A stretch of 23,635 bases of DNA from an uncultured Aquimonas sp. (GTDB lineage: Bacteria > Pseudomonadota > Gammaproteobacteria > Xanthomonadales > Xanthomonadaceae): positions 1-23,635 of the forward strand of contig NZ_CALART010000078.1 of NCBI RefSeq assembly GCF_937888285.1, read 5' to 3'. Of this stretch, positions 8,555-16,494 are shown one piece after another. The notes under the pieces are model-generated. The model was not told the DNA's origin and did no database searches. It was given only the letters and a program-made list of their open reading frames with translations. A program made the translations under genes and the position numbers. How positions within the stretch are numbered: the first letter of the stretch is position 1; each line of letters starts with the position of its first letter.

Positions 8555-8995
8555 ATGCCCGCAGCACGCTGCATCCCCGCCCTGTTCGCCGCGCTGCTGC
8601 TGCCGCTCGCGGGCGCCGTCCAGGCCAACGAGTACGAAACCGTGGTGCGCGCCCAGCTGGCGGCGATCAAGTCGATCGGTGAGGGCGAGGGCTACCGCCA
8701 TGCCTTCGACGACCACTACGACCTGCTCGGCAACCAGGCCAGCGACGACTACACCTTTGAGCTCAAGTCCGGCCGCGAGTACTTCATCGCGGCGGTCTGC
8801 GACCAGGACTGCTCGGACCTGGACCTCAAGCTCTACGACGAGAACGACAATGTGATCGCCGAGGATGCCCTGGTCGACGACGCACCGATCGTGCGCGTCA
8901 GCCCGCGCTGGAGCGGCAAGTTCCGCCTCAACGTCACCATGTACGACTGCGGCAATGCGCCCTGCTTCTACGGTATCAGCGTCATGGGCCGCTGA
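8555..8995 (+). CDS. Small secreted protein with four cysteines, possible PPC-like beta domain
   Basis: The protein is 146 residues. A Sec signal peptide spans residues 1-24 (cleavage after AVQA). The mature part is acidic and has two cysteine pairs, C82/C86 (CDQDC) and C132/C137 (CGNAPC), which probably form disulfides in the periplasm or outside the cell. The pattern SGREYFIAAVC...DLDLKLYDENDNVIAEDALVDDAPIV-like with a later GKFRLNVTMYDC resembles bacterial pre-peptidase C-terminal (PPC) type beta-sandwiches; this is fold-level recognition only. The ATG at 8555 has AAGGAG 6 nt upstream. It follows gspE by 187 nt and ends at a strong terminator, so it could be a T2SS substrate, but nothing in the sequence proves this. 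Confidence 0.8.
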   Translation: MPAARCIPALFAALLLPLAGAVQANEYETVVRAQLAAIKSIGEGEGYRHAFDDHYDLLGNQASDDYTFELKSGREYFIAAVCDQDCSDLDLKLYDENDNVIAEDALVDDAPIVRVSPRWSGKFRLNVTMYDCGNAPCFYGISVMGR

Positions 8996-9018
8996 GTCGC
9001 GGCTTCGCCTGAAACGTC

Positions 9019-9042
9019 AAAGCCCGCCGATTGGCGGGCTTT
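9019..9042. terminator. Bidirectional intrinsic terminator
   Basis: A perfect 10-bp stem, AAAGCCCGCC / GGCGGGCTTT, encloses a GATT loop. The A-run at one end and T-run at the other make it work on both strands. It lies between the convergent secreted-protein gene and thiolase gene. Confidence 0.88.
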
Positions 9043-9063
9043 GTGTTCGTCGACCTGGAACCT

Positions 9064-10368
9064 TCAGCGTTCGAGGATGGCGGTGACGCCCATGCCGCCC
9101 GCGGTGCAGACCGAGACCAGGCCACGACCGCTGCCCCGCTCTTCCAGCAGCTTGGCGAGCGTTGCGATGATGCGGCCACCGGTGGCGGCGAACGGATGGC
9201 CGAAGGCCAGCGAGCTGCCGACCACGTTGAGCTTGGCCGGGTCGATGCTGCCCAGCGGCGCGTCGAGGCCCAGCTTGTCTCGGCAGAAGCTCTCGCTCTC
9301 CCAGGCCCGCAGCGTGCACAGCACCTGCGCGGCGAAGGCCTCGTGGATCTCGTAGAAGTCGAAATCCTGCAGGCTCAGGCCGTGGCGCTTGAGCATCTGC
9401 GGCACCGCCCAGGCCGGCGCCATCAGCAGGCCCTCGCCGTGCACGAAGTCGACCGCCGCGACCTGCGCGTCGACCAGCCAGGCCTGGACCTTCAGGCCGC
9501 GCGACTCGGCCCATTCCTGCGTGCCCAGCAGCACCGCCGAGGCGCCATCGGTGAGCGGGGTGGAGTTGCCGGCGGTCAGGGTGCCGCGGCCGGACAGCTT
9601 GTCGAAGGCGGGCTTGAGCGTTGCCAGCTTCTCGATCGTGGTGTCGGGCCGCAGGATGTTGTCGCGGGTGACGCCGCGGAAGGGCACGACCAGCGCGTCG
9701 AAGAAGCCGCGCTCATAAGCGGCTGCGGCCTTGTGGTGCGAAGCCGCGGCCAGCGCGTCCTGCTCGGCGCGGGGGATCTTCCATTCCTGCGCCATCAGCT
9801 CGCAGTGCTGGCCCATGCTCTTGCCGGTGCGCGGCTCGCCGACGCCGGGGAACTCGGGCTTCAGCTCGCGCGGCGAGAAGCCGCGGAAGGCGCGCAGGCG
9901 GTCGCCGGCCGAGCGCGCCATGTTGGCGTCGAGCAGGCGCCGGCGCAGCGGGCGGCTGACATTGATCGGCACGTCCGAGGTCGTATCCGAGCCACCGCCG
10001 ATGCCGGAATCGATCTGCCCAAGCGCGATCTTGTTGGCGATGTGGATGACGGTGTCGAGGCTGGTGCCGCAGGCGCGCTGCAGGGTGATGCCCGGCGTGG
10101 CCGGCGACAGGCCCGAGGACAGCGTGGCCTCACGGCCGAGGTTCCAGTCGCTGCTGTGCTTCAGCACCGCGCCGAGCGCGACCTCGCCGAGCTGCGCGCC
10201 GTGCAGGCCGAAGCGTTCGACCAGCGCGCCCAGCGTGCGGATCGACATGCCGAGGTTGCCGACGTCGGCATAGGCGGTGTTGTTGCGGCAGAAGGGAATG
10301 CGGACGCCGCCGAGGATGCCGACGGGGCGGACAGTGCGGTTGGGGCTCATGCGCTTCATGCCGTGCAA
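9064..10368 (-). CDS. Acetyl-CoA C-acyltransferase (FadI-type thiolase)
   Basis: Thiolases cleave 3-ketoacyl-CoA in beta-oxidation or condense acetyl-CoA. The 434-residue frame has the nucleophile C100 (LQRACGTSL), catalytic H342 (EIHEAFAAQ), H391 (FGHPFAATGGR) and C421 (CTAGGMG), a full active site. Similarity along the length is to FadI (anaerobic-type beta subunit) and to mycobacterial FadA2-like enzymes. No fadJ/fadB partner lies nearby, so I do not assign a symbol. Three in-frame starts are possible: TTG 10368, ATG 10359 and ATG 10350. A -10-like TATTAT (10389-10384) puts the transcription start close to 10377, so all three fit; the first Shine-Dalgarno is poor. Confidence 0.93.
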   Translation of the reverse strand: MHGMKRMSPNRTVRPVGILGGVRIPFCRNNTAYADVGNLGMSIRTLGALVERFGLHGAQLGEVALGAVLKHSSDWNLGREATLSSGLSPATPGITLQRACGTSLDTVIHIANKIALGQIDSGIGGGSDTTSDVPINVSRPLRRRLLDANMARSAGDRLRAFRGFSPRELKPEFPGVGEPRTGKSMGQHCELMAQEWKIPRAEQDALAAASHHKAAAAYERGFFDALVVPFRGVTRDNILRPDTTIEKLATLKPAFDKLSGRGTLTAGNSTPLTDGASAVLLGTQEWAESRGLKVQAWLVDAQVAAVDFVHGEGLLMAPAWAVPQMLKRHGLSLQDFDFYEIHEAFAAQVLCTLRAWESESFCRDKLGLDAPLGSIDPAKLNVVGSSLAFGHPFAATGGRIIATLAKLLEERGSGRGLVSVCTAGGMGVTAILER

Positions 10369-10383
10369 GCCAAAGGACGGTCG

Positions 10384-10389
10384 ATAATA
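10384..10389 (-). promoter_or_regulatory. -10 element of the thiolase promoter
   Basis: The minus strand reads TATTAT, close to the sigma70 -10 consensus, about 16 nt before the first possible start codon of the thiolase gene. No good -35 was found at 16-18 nt, so only the -10 is called. Confidence 0.35.
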
Positions 10390-10463
10390 GCCCAGTGATT
10401 CCGAGCGAAAGCTTTAGCGCAGGCCGCGCGCGCCTGCTTCTGACGAAGGAAGGACACCCTCAA

Positions 10464-11369
10464 GTGGACGAGAACCTGAACTGCTTTGGCGCGCTGGCGC
10501 TGGAGATCAGCCCGCAGTCGGCGAACGAAGACGCGCCGGTCGAATTCGCGCAGGGCCGCGAGACCCTGGAGCGCGAGGCGGCCGAGCCGCTGCTGGAGCC
10601 GGTCCTGATCGACCTCCAGCGGCTGCTGCCGGCGGCATCGAACCTGGACCTTGGGCTTGCGATGGCGAGCTTCGATCCGGCTGAACTGCTGCGCCCCGGC
10701 TGGCCGGTGTTCACCGCGCTGGCGGACCTGCTGGTCGGCGCGCCCGGTGAACGCTCGCAGGCGCGGGTCGTCAGCCTCTGGGCCAGCGGCGGCCGCATGC
10801 CGGCGCCTGGCCTGCAGCCGGACCCGGCCCTGCGCGGCGGGCCGCTGCGCCTTGTGCCTTTCGTGCTGCACGGCGCGGCTGCGCGGATCGCCGAGGTCGG
10901 CCAGCAGATGGAGGCCGAGCTGATCGAGAAGGGCATGGCCGCCGCGGCCACCGCGCTGGCCGCGCAGAGCGCGTTCGGCCTGCCGCTGGAGCATGCGCGC
11001 TATCTGAGCCTGCACGACCTCTGCGCGATGACCGCCCTGCAGTACGAGCACGCCGGCCTCGCCCCGGTATGGAAGCTGGTCGAGTGCGCGCTGTTCGCGC
11101 CGCAGGGTGAGGAGTGGGTGGCGGAAGCCGACGAGCCGCCGGCGCTGTACGCCGGCGGACATGTGCGCATCGGCATCGAGCCCGAAAGCCTGCTGCGTGC
11201 GCAGGCCGAAGCGCAGGGCCTGCCGGCGACTCGCCTGGCCCAGCTGCGCCGCCTGCGCGCGCGGCAGTGGCAGGCGGTGCTGGCGGCGCACGGGATCAGC
11301 GTCGAGTTGGTGGAACTCAGCAGCGCCGAAGCCGAGGGCGAGCTGCGCGCAGGGCTCCGCAAGCACTGA
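10464..11369 (+). CDS. Conserved-looking hypothetical protein, function unknown
   Basis: I do not recognise this 301-residue protein. It has no signal peptide and no membrane segment and is rich in Ala, Leu and Glu, so it is probably cytoplasmic and alpha-helical. The middle holds an Ala-rich helix (ELIEKGMAAAATALAAQSAFG) and a segment HARYLSLHDLCAMTALQYEHAG that may be the conserved core. The GTG at 10464 is preferred because AAGGA precedes it by 9 nt. The frame is open back to a GTG at 10395, which has no ribosome site. It is divergent from the thiolase gene, with strong third-position GC as in real genes here. The heptamer repeat cluster follows the stop. Confidence 0.75.
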   Translation: MDENLNCFGALALEISPQSANEDAPVEFAQGRETLEREAAEPLLEPVLIDLQRLLPAASNLDLGLAMASFDPAELLRPGWPVFTALADLLVGAPGERSQARVVSLWASGGRMPAPGLQPDPALRGGPLRLVPFVLHGAAARIAEVGQQMEAELIEKGMAAAATALAAQSAFGLPLEHARYLSLHDLCAMTALQYEHAGLAPVWKLVECALFAPQGEEWVAEADEPPALYAGGHVRIGIEPESLLRAQAEAQGLPATRLAQLRRLRARQWQAVLAAHGISVELVELSSAEAEGELRAGLRKH

Positions 11370-11374
11370 AGAGC

Positions 11375-11440
11375 GGGGATTGGGGATTCCCAAACAGTCG
11401 GTTGTCTGCTCTTTCGAATCCCGAATCCCGAATCCCAAAA
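11375..11440. repeat. Heptamer repeat cluster (GGGGATT x2 and GAATCCC x3), inverted
   Basis: Two tandem GGGGATT units lie at 11375-11388, and three perfect tandem GAATCCC units lie at 11416-11436, followed by AAAA. The two arms are complementary (13 of 14 positions when 11376-11389 is paired with 11416-11429), so the transcript can fold into a long hairpin. Such gggattcggg-type units are scattered in intergenic DNA of Xanthomonadaceae; that family statement comes from general knowledge. It lies just after the stop of the upstream gene. Confidence 0.8.
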
Positions 11441-11442
11441 CA

Positions 11443-11474
11443 GCGAGCCCCGAGGCAGACGCCCCGGGGCTCGC
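11443..11474 (-). terminator. Intrinsic terminator of the fasciclin gene
   Basis: A perfect 10-bp stem, GCGAGCCCCG / CGGGGCTCGC, has a 12-nt loop and is followed on the minus strand by TGTTTTGGG. It lies 24 nt after the fasciclin stop codon. Confidence 0.75.
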
Positions 11475-11497
11475 GGGAACCGCGCGACGGTGCGCGC

Positions 11498-11983
11498 TTA
11501 CGGCAGGATCACCGTATCGATCACGTGGATCACGCCGTTGCTGCCGACGATGTCGGTGGCGGTGACGGTGGCGTTGTTGATCTTGACGCCGTTGCTGGTG
11601 TCGATGGTCAGCTTCTTGCCGTTGACGGTGTCGGCTTCGGTCAGGCCGCCGACATCAGCCGCCAGCACCTTGGCCGGGACCACGTGGTAGGTCAGGATCG
11701 CCACCAGCTGGTCCTTGTTCTCCGGCTTCAGCAGGTTCTCGACGGTGCCGGCCGGCAGCTTGGCGAAGGCGTCGTTGGTCGGGGCGAACACCGTGAACGG
11801 GCCGGCGCCGCTCAGGGTCTCGGCGAGGCCGGCAGCCTGCACCGCGGCGACCAGGGTGGAGAAGTCGGGGTTGCCGGCGGCGATCTCGACCACGTTCTGC
11901 TCCTTCTTCATGCCGTGGTGGTCGGCGAAAGCGATGGGGGCGATCAGCAGGGCGGCGGCGATGAACATCAGGCGCTTCAACAT
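11498..11983 (-). CDS. Secreted fasciclin (FAS1) domain protein
   Basis: FAS1 domains are extracellular adhesion or scaffold modules; bacterial single-domain versions are secreted and mostly of unclear function. The 161-residue precursor has a signal peptide (residues 1-20, ending AFA, then DHHG). One FAS1 domain follows, with the H1 box (GPFTVFAPTNDAFAKLP), the central YH motif (LTYHVVPAKV) and the H2 box (NGVIHVIDTVILP) at the very C-terminus. The ATG at 11983 has GGAG 6 nt upstream. A much longer open frame continues upstream but has no support. It ends at its own terminator and lies downstream of, and on the same strand as, the GNAT gene, with a 221-nt gap, so it is probably transcribed separately. 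Confidence 0.93.
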   Translation of the reverse strand: MLKRLMFIAAALLIAPIAFADHHGMKKEQNVVEIAAGNPDFSTLVAAVQAAGLAETLSGAGPFTVFAPTNDAFAKLPAGTVENLLKPENKDQLVAILTYHVVPAKVLAADVGGLTEADTVNGKKLTIDTSNGVKINNATVTATDIVGSNGVIHVIDTVILP

Positions 11984-12204
11984 GGCGTTCTCCAGACAGT
12001 GGGAAGGGTCAGCGGTGTGCTGCACGCCGCGTCGGGGGTCTGCCCGTCGCTTGAGCGTGGCGCGCAGTCTGCGCAGGCCACTGTTCAACGTCCGTCTATT
12101 TCCGGTGAGTGCCGTCTTGAGTGATGCGAAGCGCGTTCTCACGCCTGCGCAGGAAGAATGAAGAAGCCTGCGCCGATGTGCGGCCGGGCTGCTGCGGCGC
12201 CCGG

Positions 12205-12666
12205 TCAGCTGCGGGTGGAAATCTCGAACAGGCGGTAGTGGGTCTCGTCCATGCCCAGCGCCCGATAGGTGGCCTGTGCGCGCAGGTTGTCGCGCTCGAC
12301 GTAGAGGCGCAGCCCGCAGACGCCGGCATCCGCGCGTGCTTCCACCGTGACACTGTCGAACAGCGCGCGGAAAACTCCGGCGCGGCGCGCGTCGGCGCGC
12401 ACGTACACGCTCTGGATCCACCACCAGTCGCCGCAGCGCCAGTCGCTCCATTCGCGGGTCAGCATCAGCGCACCCACCACCTCGCCCGCGCGCTCGGCCA
12501 GCCGGTAGCGGCCCTTGGCGGGATCGGCCAGCAGGGCAGCGACGCCAGCGCGCAGGCGCTCGCGGTCGAGGCTCAGGGCTTCGGTTTCCATCGCCATCGC
12601 CGCGTTGAACTCGACGAGGACGTCGAGGTCGCGCGGATCGGCGGCGCGCAGGGTGAGATCGCTCAT
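12205..12666 (-). CDS. GNAT family N-acetyltransferase
   Basis: The 153-residue protein has the GNAT layout. The N-terminus is LTLRAADPRDLDVLVEF. The beta4 strand WWWIQSVYV leads into the acetyl-CoA loop RADARRAGVFRALF (a degenerate RxxGxx-type pyrophosphate loop), and the end is the conserved NLRAQATYRALGM segment of motif B. The substrate cannot be told from sequence. The ATG at 12666 has GGAG 6 nt upstream. It is divergent from the methyltransferase gene with a 116-nt shared upstream region. Confidence 0.88.
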   Translation of the reverse strand: MSDLTLRAADPRDLDVLVEFNAAMAMETEALSLDRERLRAGVAALLADPAKGRYRLAERAGEVVGALMLTREWSDWRCGDWWWIQSVYVRADARRAGVFRALFDSVTVEARADAGVCGLRLYVERDNLRAQATYRALGMDETHYRLFEISTRS

Positions 12667-12769
12667 GCCGGGCTCCGTGATTCGGGTGGCGCAGTGTGCC
12701 AGTCGGCGGAGACGGTGGAGACCGCGCCGGGGCTGTAGAGAAATCCGCGCCCTCGCGAGGCATCCGGGC

Positions 12770-12775
12770 TAGACT
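12770..12775 (+). promoter_or_regulatory. -10 element giving a leaderless methyltransferase mRNA
   Basis: TAGACT lies 7 nt before the ATG at 12783, so transcription would begin at or next to the start codon. No ribosome-binding site is present between it and the ATG. No clear -35 box was found, hence modest confidence. Confidence 0.35.
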
Positions 12776-12782
12776 CCGCGCC

Positions 12783-13535
12783 ATGTTCAAGGATCACTTT
12801 TCCGCTCAGGCCGGCCTGTACGCCGCGGCACGCCCGAGCTACCCCGAAGCCCTGTTCGACTGGCTGGCCAGCCTGCCCGGCGAGCGCGAGCTGGCCTGGG
12901 ACGTCGGCTGCGGCAGCGGACAGGCGGCGCTGCCGCTGGCGCGCCGCTTCGAGCGGGTGATCGCCACCGACCCCAGCGCAGCCCAGATCGCGCTGGCCGA
13001 CACGCTGGGCAATATCGATTACCGCGTCGAGCCGGCCGAGCTGCCCTCGCTGCCGCTGGGCAGCGTGGACCTGATCACGGTCGCCCAGGCCCTGCACTGG
13101 TTCGATCTCGATGCCTTCTACGACGCGGTCTATGGCGTGCTCAGAACCGACGGCGTGATCGCCGTCTGGTGCTATGGCCTGTCGCTGGTGACGCCGGCGG
13201 TCGACCAGGTGTTCATGCGGCTTTATCGCGGCGTGCTGGGGCCTTATTGGCCGCCCGAGCGCAAGCATGTCGAGAACGGCTACGCCGAGCTGCCGTTTCC
13301 ATTCGCGCCGATCGAAGCCCCGCGTTTCAACATCGAGCTGGAGCTGCGTCTGGCCGACTACCTCGACTACCTGCGCAGCTGGTCGGCCAGCCAGGCCTGG
13401 CTGCGCAAGCACGGCGAGGATCCGGTGCTGCAGATCGCCGACGACATGGCGGCCGCCTGGGGCGATCCCGAGCAGGCCCTGCGCGTGCGCTGGCCGATCC
13501 ATCTGAAGGTCGGGCGGCGCCTGCCGCCCGAGTAA
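12783..13535 (+). CDS. Class I SAM-dependent methyltransferase (type 11-like)
   Basis: The 250-residue protein begins FKDHFSAQAGLYAAARPSYP, the N-terminus of a widespread small methyltransferase group. The SAM-binding motif I is WDVGCGSGQAA (about residues 39-49), the acidic end of beta2 is ATDPS, and motif IV is DLITVAQALHWFD. The C-terminal part (YLDYLRSWSASQAWLRKHGEDP) is typical of the same group, related to trans-aconitate-type methyltransferases; the substrate is unknown. The start at 12783 fits the conserved N-terminus and lies directly after a -10 box, suggesting a leaderless message. gspF starts 14 nt after the stop, so the two may be co-transcribed. Confidence 0.9.
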   Translation: MFKDHFSAQAGLYAAARPSYPEALFDWLASLPGERELAWDVGCGSGQAALPLARRFERVIATDPSAAQIALADTLGNIDYRVEPAELPSLPLGSVDLITVAQALHWFDLDAFYDAVYGVLRTDGVIAVWCYGLSLVTPAVDQVFMRLYRGVLGPYWPPERKHVENGYAELPFPFAPIEAPRFNIELELRLADYLDYLRSWSASQAWLRKHGEDPVLQIADDMAAAWGDPEQALRVRWPIHLKVGRRLPPE

Positions 13536-13549
13536 GCCCGCCGCCCCGC

Positions 13550-14743
13550 ATGCCTGCCTTCGAGTACAGCGCGCTCGATGCCGGTGGCCGCCGCACGCGC
13601 GGCGTGCTGCAGGCCGACACCGCGCGCGCCGCTCGCAGCCAGCTGCGCGAGCGTGGCCTGAGCCCGCTCAGCGTCGACGAGGCCGCGCCTTCCACCGGTG
13701 CGGGGGCGCGCAGCCTCGGCAGCGCCCAGCGCGCCCTGCTGATGCGCCAGTTGGCGACCCTCGTCGCTTCCGGCCTGCCCATTGACGAGTCGCTGGCAGC
13801 GCTCGCGGAAGGCAGCGAGGGCCGGCTGCGCAGCCAGGTCATGGCGCTGCGCGCGCGCGTGCTGGAAGGCAGCACCCTCGCCGCGGCCATGGCCGAGTAC
13901 CCGGGCTCGTTTCCTGCGCTGTATCGCGCCTCGGTCGCGGCCGGCGAGGCCGCCGGCAAGCTCGACGGCATCCTGCTGCGCTTGGCCGACTACGCCGAGA
14001 GCCGGGACGCACTGGGCCGGCGCGTGCTGCTGGCGCTGACCTACCCGCTGCTGCTGTCGACCGTGGCGATCGCGGTGGTTGCCGGCCTGATGGTCTGGGT
14101 GGTGCCGCAGGTGATCGGCGTGTTCAGCCAGTTCGGGGAGGCCTTGCCCCTGCCGACACGGATCCTGGTCGCGCTGTCCGGCTTCGTGCAGGCCTACGGG
14201 CTGTGGCTGCTGCTGGCCCTGCCGCTGGCCGCTGCTGCGCTGTGGCTGGCGCTGCGCCAGCCGGGTGCGCGCGCCGCCCTCGACACCTTCAGCCTGCGCA
14301 TTCCGATCTGGGGCCGATTGGCGCGGGCGCTGGACACGGCGCGCTTCGCCCGCACCCTGGCCTTGTTGACCGCCGCTGCGGTGCCGCTGCTCGAGGCGCT
14401 GTCGATCGCCAGTCAGGTCGTGCAGAACCGCAGCCTGCGCGAGGCGCTGGCGCGCGCCAGCGTGCGCGTGCGCGAGGGTCAGGGCCTGTCGCGGGCGTTG
14501 GCCGACAGCGGTCAGTTCCCCCCGGTGGCCCTGCGACTGATCGCCAGCGGCGAGCGCAGCGGGCGCCTGCACGCGATGCTCGATGAAGCCGCGCTGCAGC
14601 AGGAGCGCGAGCTCGACACCGCGCTGGGCGTGGCCATGGCTGCGCTGGGGCCGGGCGTGATCCTGCTGGTCGGCGGCCTGGTGCTGTTCGTGGTGCTGGC
14701 GATCCTCCTGCCGATTTTCCAGATCAACTCACTGGTGCGCTGA
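13550..14743 (+). CDS. gspF: Type II secretion system inner-membrane platform protein GspF
   Basis: GspF is the polytopic platform protein that binds GspE and drives pseudopilin addition. The 397-residue protein has the short N-terminal segment MPAFEYSALDAGGRRTRGVL, two T2SSF repeats (about residues 60-185 and 262-385) and three membrane segments (near 163-195, 216-236 and 366-391). It is separated from gspCDE by about 5.2 kb of unrelated genes, which is unusual. The alternative identity PilC is possible because PilC and GspF share the fold. The length and the N-terminal EYSALDAGGRRTRG pattern favour GspF. No clear ribosome site is visible; CCGCCCCGC precedes the ATG. ftsE follows after 6 nt. 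Confidence 0.85.
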   Translation: MPAFEYSALDAGGRRTRGVLQADTARAARSQLRERGLSPLSVDEAAPSTGAGARSLGSAQRALLMRQLATLVASGLPIDESLAALAEGSEGRLRSQVMALRARVLEGSTLAAAMAEYPGSFPALYRASVAAGEAAGKLDGILLRLADYAESRDALGRRVLLALTYPLLLSTVAIAVVAGLMVWVVPQVIGVFSQFGEALPLPTRILVALSGFVQAYGLWLLLALPLAAAALWLALRQPGARAALDTFSLRIPIWGRLARALDTARFARTLALLTAAAVPLLEALSIASQVVQNRSLREALARASVRVREGQGLSRALADSGQFPPVALRLIASGERSGRLHAMLDEAALQQERELDTALGVAMAALGPGVILLVGGLVLFVVLAILLPIFQINSLVR

Positions 14744-14749
14744 AACCCG

Positions 14750-15466
14750 ATGAGAGCCCGTGCGACGACTCCGGACTCCGCGCTGCCGCTGCTGCGCTTC
14801 GATGCGGTCACCAAGCGCTATGCCGGCGGCAGCGAGGCGCTGCGAGACTTGAGCTTCGACCTGGAGCGCGGCGAGATGGTGTTCGTCACCGGCCACTCAG
14901 GCGCCGGCAAGAGCACCCTGCTGCGGCTGATCCATCTGGCCGAACGCGCCAGCCGCGGCAGCGTGCTGCTGGAGGGGCGCAACCTCGCCCAGGTCGGCGC
15001 GCGCGAGCAGCCCTTCGTGCGCCGCCGCGTCGGCATGGTCTTCCAGGACCACCGCCTGCTGCTGGACCGCAGCCTGTTCGACAACGTCGCCCTGCCTCTG
15101 CTGATCGCCGGCTTGCCGCGGGCTGAAATCGGTTCGCGCGTGCGCGCCGCGCTGGAGCGGGTCGGCCTGCTCGCGCGCGAGCGCAGCTCGCCGCTGGGCC
15201 TGTCGGCGGGCGAGCAGCAGCGCGTCGGCATTGCCCGCGCGGTCGTCGCGCAGCCGCCGCTGCTGGTTGCCGACGAGCCGACAGGCAACCTCGATCCGCA
15301 GCTGGCGGAAGACATCATGCGGCTGTTCGCCGAGCTGCCGGCCCAGGGCACGGCCGTGCTGGTCGCCAGCCACGATCTGCACCTGGTCCGGCGCATGGGC
15401 AAGCGCGTGCTGGTGCTCGATCACGGCCGGCTGGTGGATGACTTCCGCCCGAGGTCGGAGGCATGA
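14750..15466 (+). CDS. ftsE: Cell division ATP-binding protein FtsE
   Basis: FtsE is the ATPase of the FtsEX complex, which acts at the division site and signals to periplasmic murein hydrolase activators. The 238-residue protein shows Walker A GHSGAGKST (residues 48-56), the Q loop in GMVFQDHRLL, the ABC signature LSAGEQQ (151-157), Walker B LLVADEP (171-177) and the H-loop SHD. The N-terminus is about 14 residues longer than usual. The ATGA overlap with ftsX shows translational coupling. ftsY, the usual upstream neighbour, is not here; gspF takes its place. Confidence 0.96.
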   Translation: MRARATTPDSALPLLRFDAVTKRYAGGSEALRDLSFDLERGEMVFVTGHSGAGKSTLLRLIHLAERASRGSVLLEGRNLAQVGAREQPFVRRRVGMVFQDHRLLLDRSLFDNVALPLLIAGLPRAEIGSRVRAALERVGLLARERSSPLGLSAGEQQRVGIARAVVAQPPLLVADEPTGNLDPQLAEDIMRLFAELPAQGTAVLVASHDLHLVRRMGKRVLVLDHGRLVDDFRPRSEA

Positions 15467-16458
15467 GCCGCAATCGGCGCCGTCGGCCACCAGCGTCTGC
15501 TCGCGTGCAGAGCGCCCCGCGCGGCTGGCGCGCGGCGTTCGCGCACTGGCGCGACCTCCATCTGTTCAGTCTGGTATCGAGCCTGGGTCGGGTCAGCGCC
15601 AAGCCCTTCGCGACAGCCCTGACCGTGGGCGTCATGGCGATCGCCCTCGCCTTGCCGCTGGCCCTGTTCCTGGTTCTGGGCAATCTCAAGGGCCTGGCCG
15701 GCGCAGTCGAACAGGCTCGCGAAATCGCCGTGTTCCTGGCCCTGGAGCTGGATCAGGACGCGCAGCAGGAGACGCTGCAGGCGGTCCGCGATCTGCCCGG
15801 CGTCGTCCGGGTGGAGCTGCGCACGCCCGAGCAGGGGCTGGCCGAGTTCCAGCGCTATGCCGGTTTCGGCGAGGCGCTGGCCCTGCTCGATGAGAGCCCC
15901 ATCCCGGCCGTGCTGGACGTGGTGCCCGCCGAAGCGGCGGACCCGGCCGCCCTGGTGCTCGCGCTGGAAGCGGTTCCTGGGGTCGAGCTGGTGCAGCACG
16001 ATGCGCTGTGGCGACAGCGCCTCGATGCCTGGCTGCATCTGGGCGAGCGCAGCGTGCAGGCGCTTGCCGTGCTGCTGCTGCTGGGCGCCCTGCTGGTGGT
16101 CGGCAACACCGTCCGCCTCGATGTGCAGGGGCGGTCCGAGGAGATCGCGGTGATCCAGCTGCTGGGCGGGACCGCAGGCTTCATCCGCCGGCCCTTTCTT
16201 TATCTTGGCGCCTGGTACGGCCTGCTGGCGGGCCTGCTCGCCATCGCCCTGCTGGCGATGCTGCGCCTCGGCCTGGCGGGCCCGGTCGAAGCGCTGGTGG
16301 CGAGCTATGACAGTGGCTTCCGCCTGCAGGGATTCGGCATCGGAGCCACCCTTGCGGTACCCTGCGGCGCGGCTGTGCTGGGCTGGTTGGGGGCCTTTCT
16401 GGCGGTCGGGCACCATCTGCGTCAGGGACAGTCGGGGAGGACGGTCGATGTCGATTGA
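15463..16458 (+). CDS. ftsX: Cell division protein FtsX
   Basis: FtsX is the membrane partner of FtsE. The 331-residue protein has a basic cytoplasmic N-terminus (RNRRRRPP), then helix 1 (about 50-73). A periplasmic domain follows (about 74-195), then three more helices (about 198-217, 245-268 and 292-316), the four-helix FtsX layout. The conserved SEEIAVIQLLGGT loop precedes helix 3. The start codon overlaps the ftsE stop (ATGA). The gap to the response regulator gene is 36 nt, which leaves room for readthrough. Confidence 0.95.
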   Translation: MSRNRRRRPPASARVQSAPRGWRAAFAHWRDLHLFSLVSSLGRVSAKPFATALTVGVMAIALALPLALFLVLGNLKGLAGAVEQAREIAVFLALELDQDAQQETLQAVRDLPGVVRVELRTPEQGLAEFQRYAGFGEALALLDESPIPAVLDVVPAEAADPAALVLALEAVPGVELVQHDALWRQRLDAWLHLGERSVQALAVLLLLGALLVVGNTVRLDVQGRSEEIAVIQLLGGTAGFIRRPFLYLGAWYGLLAGLLAIALLAMLRLGLAGPVEALVASYDSGFRLQGFGIGATLAVPCGAAVLGWLGAFLAVGHHLRQGQSGRTVDVD

Positions 16459-16494
16459 GGAGCATCCACGCGGCGCGCTGCGCCGGGGCCGCGC

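Noticed and set aside
9031..10398. 455-codon plus-strand frame
   Set aside because: Antisense to the thiolase with its complete active site.
12147..12173. Hairpin GCGCAGG / CCTGCGC downstream of the GNAT gene as a terminator
   Set aside because: Perfect 7-bp stem but a 13-nt loop and no T-tract on the minus strand. A second 6-bp hairpin at 12184-12204 also lacks one; kept only as possible RNA structure.
13367..14572. 401-codon minus-strand frame
   Set aside because: Antisense to gspF; Gln/Arg/Ala-rich with no family pattern.
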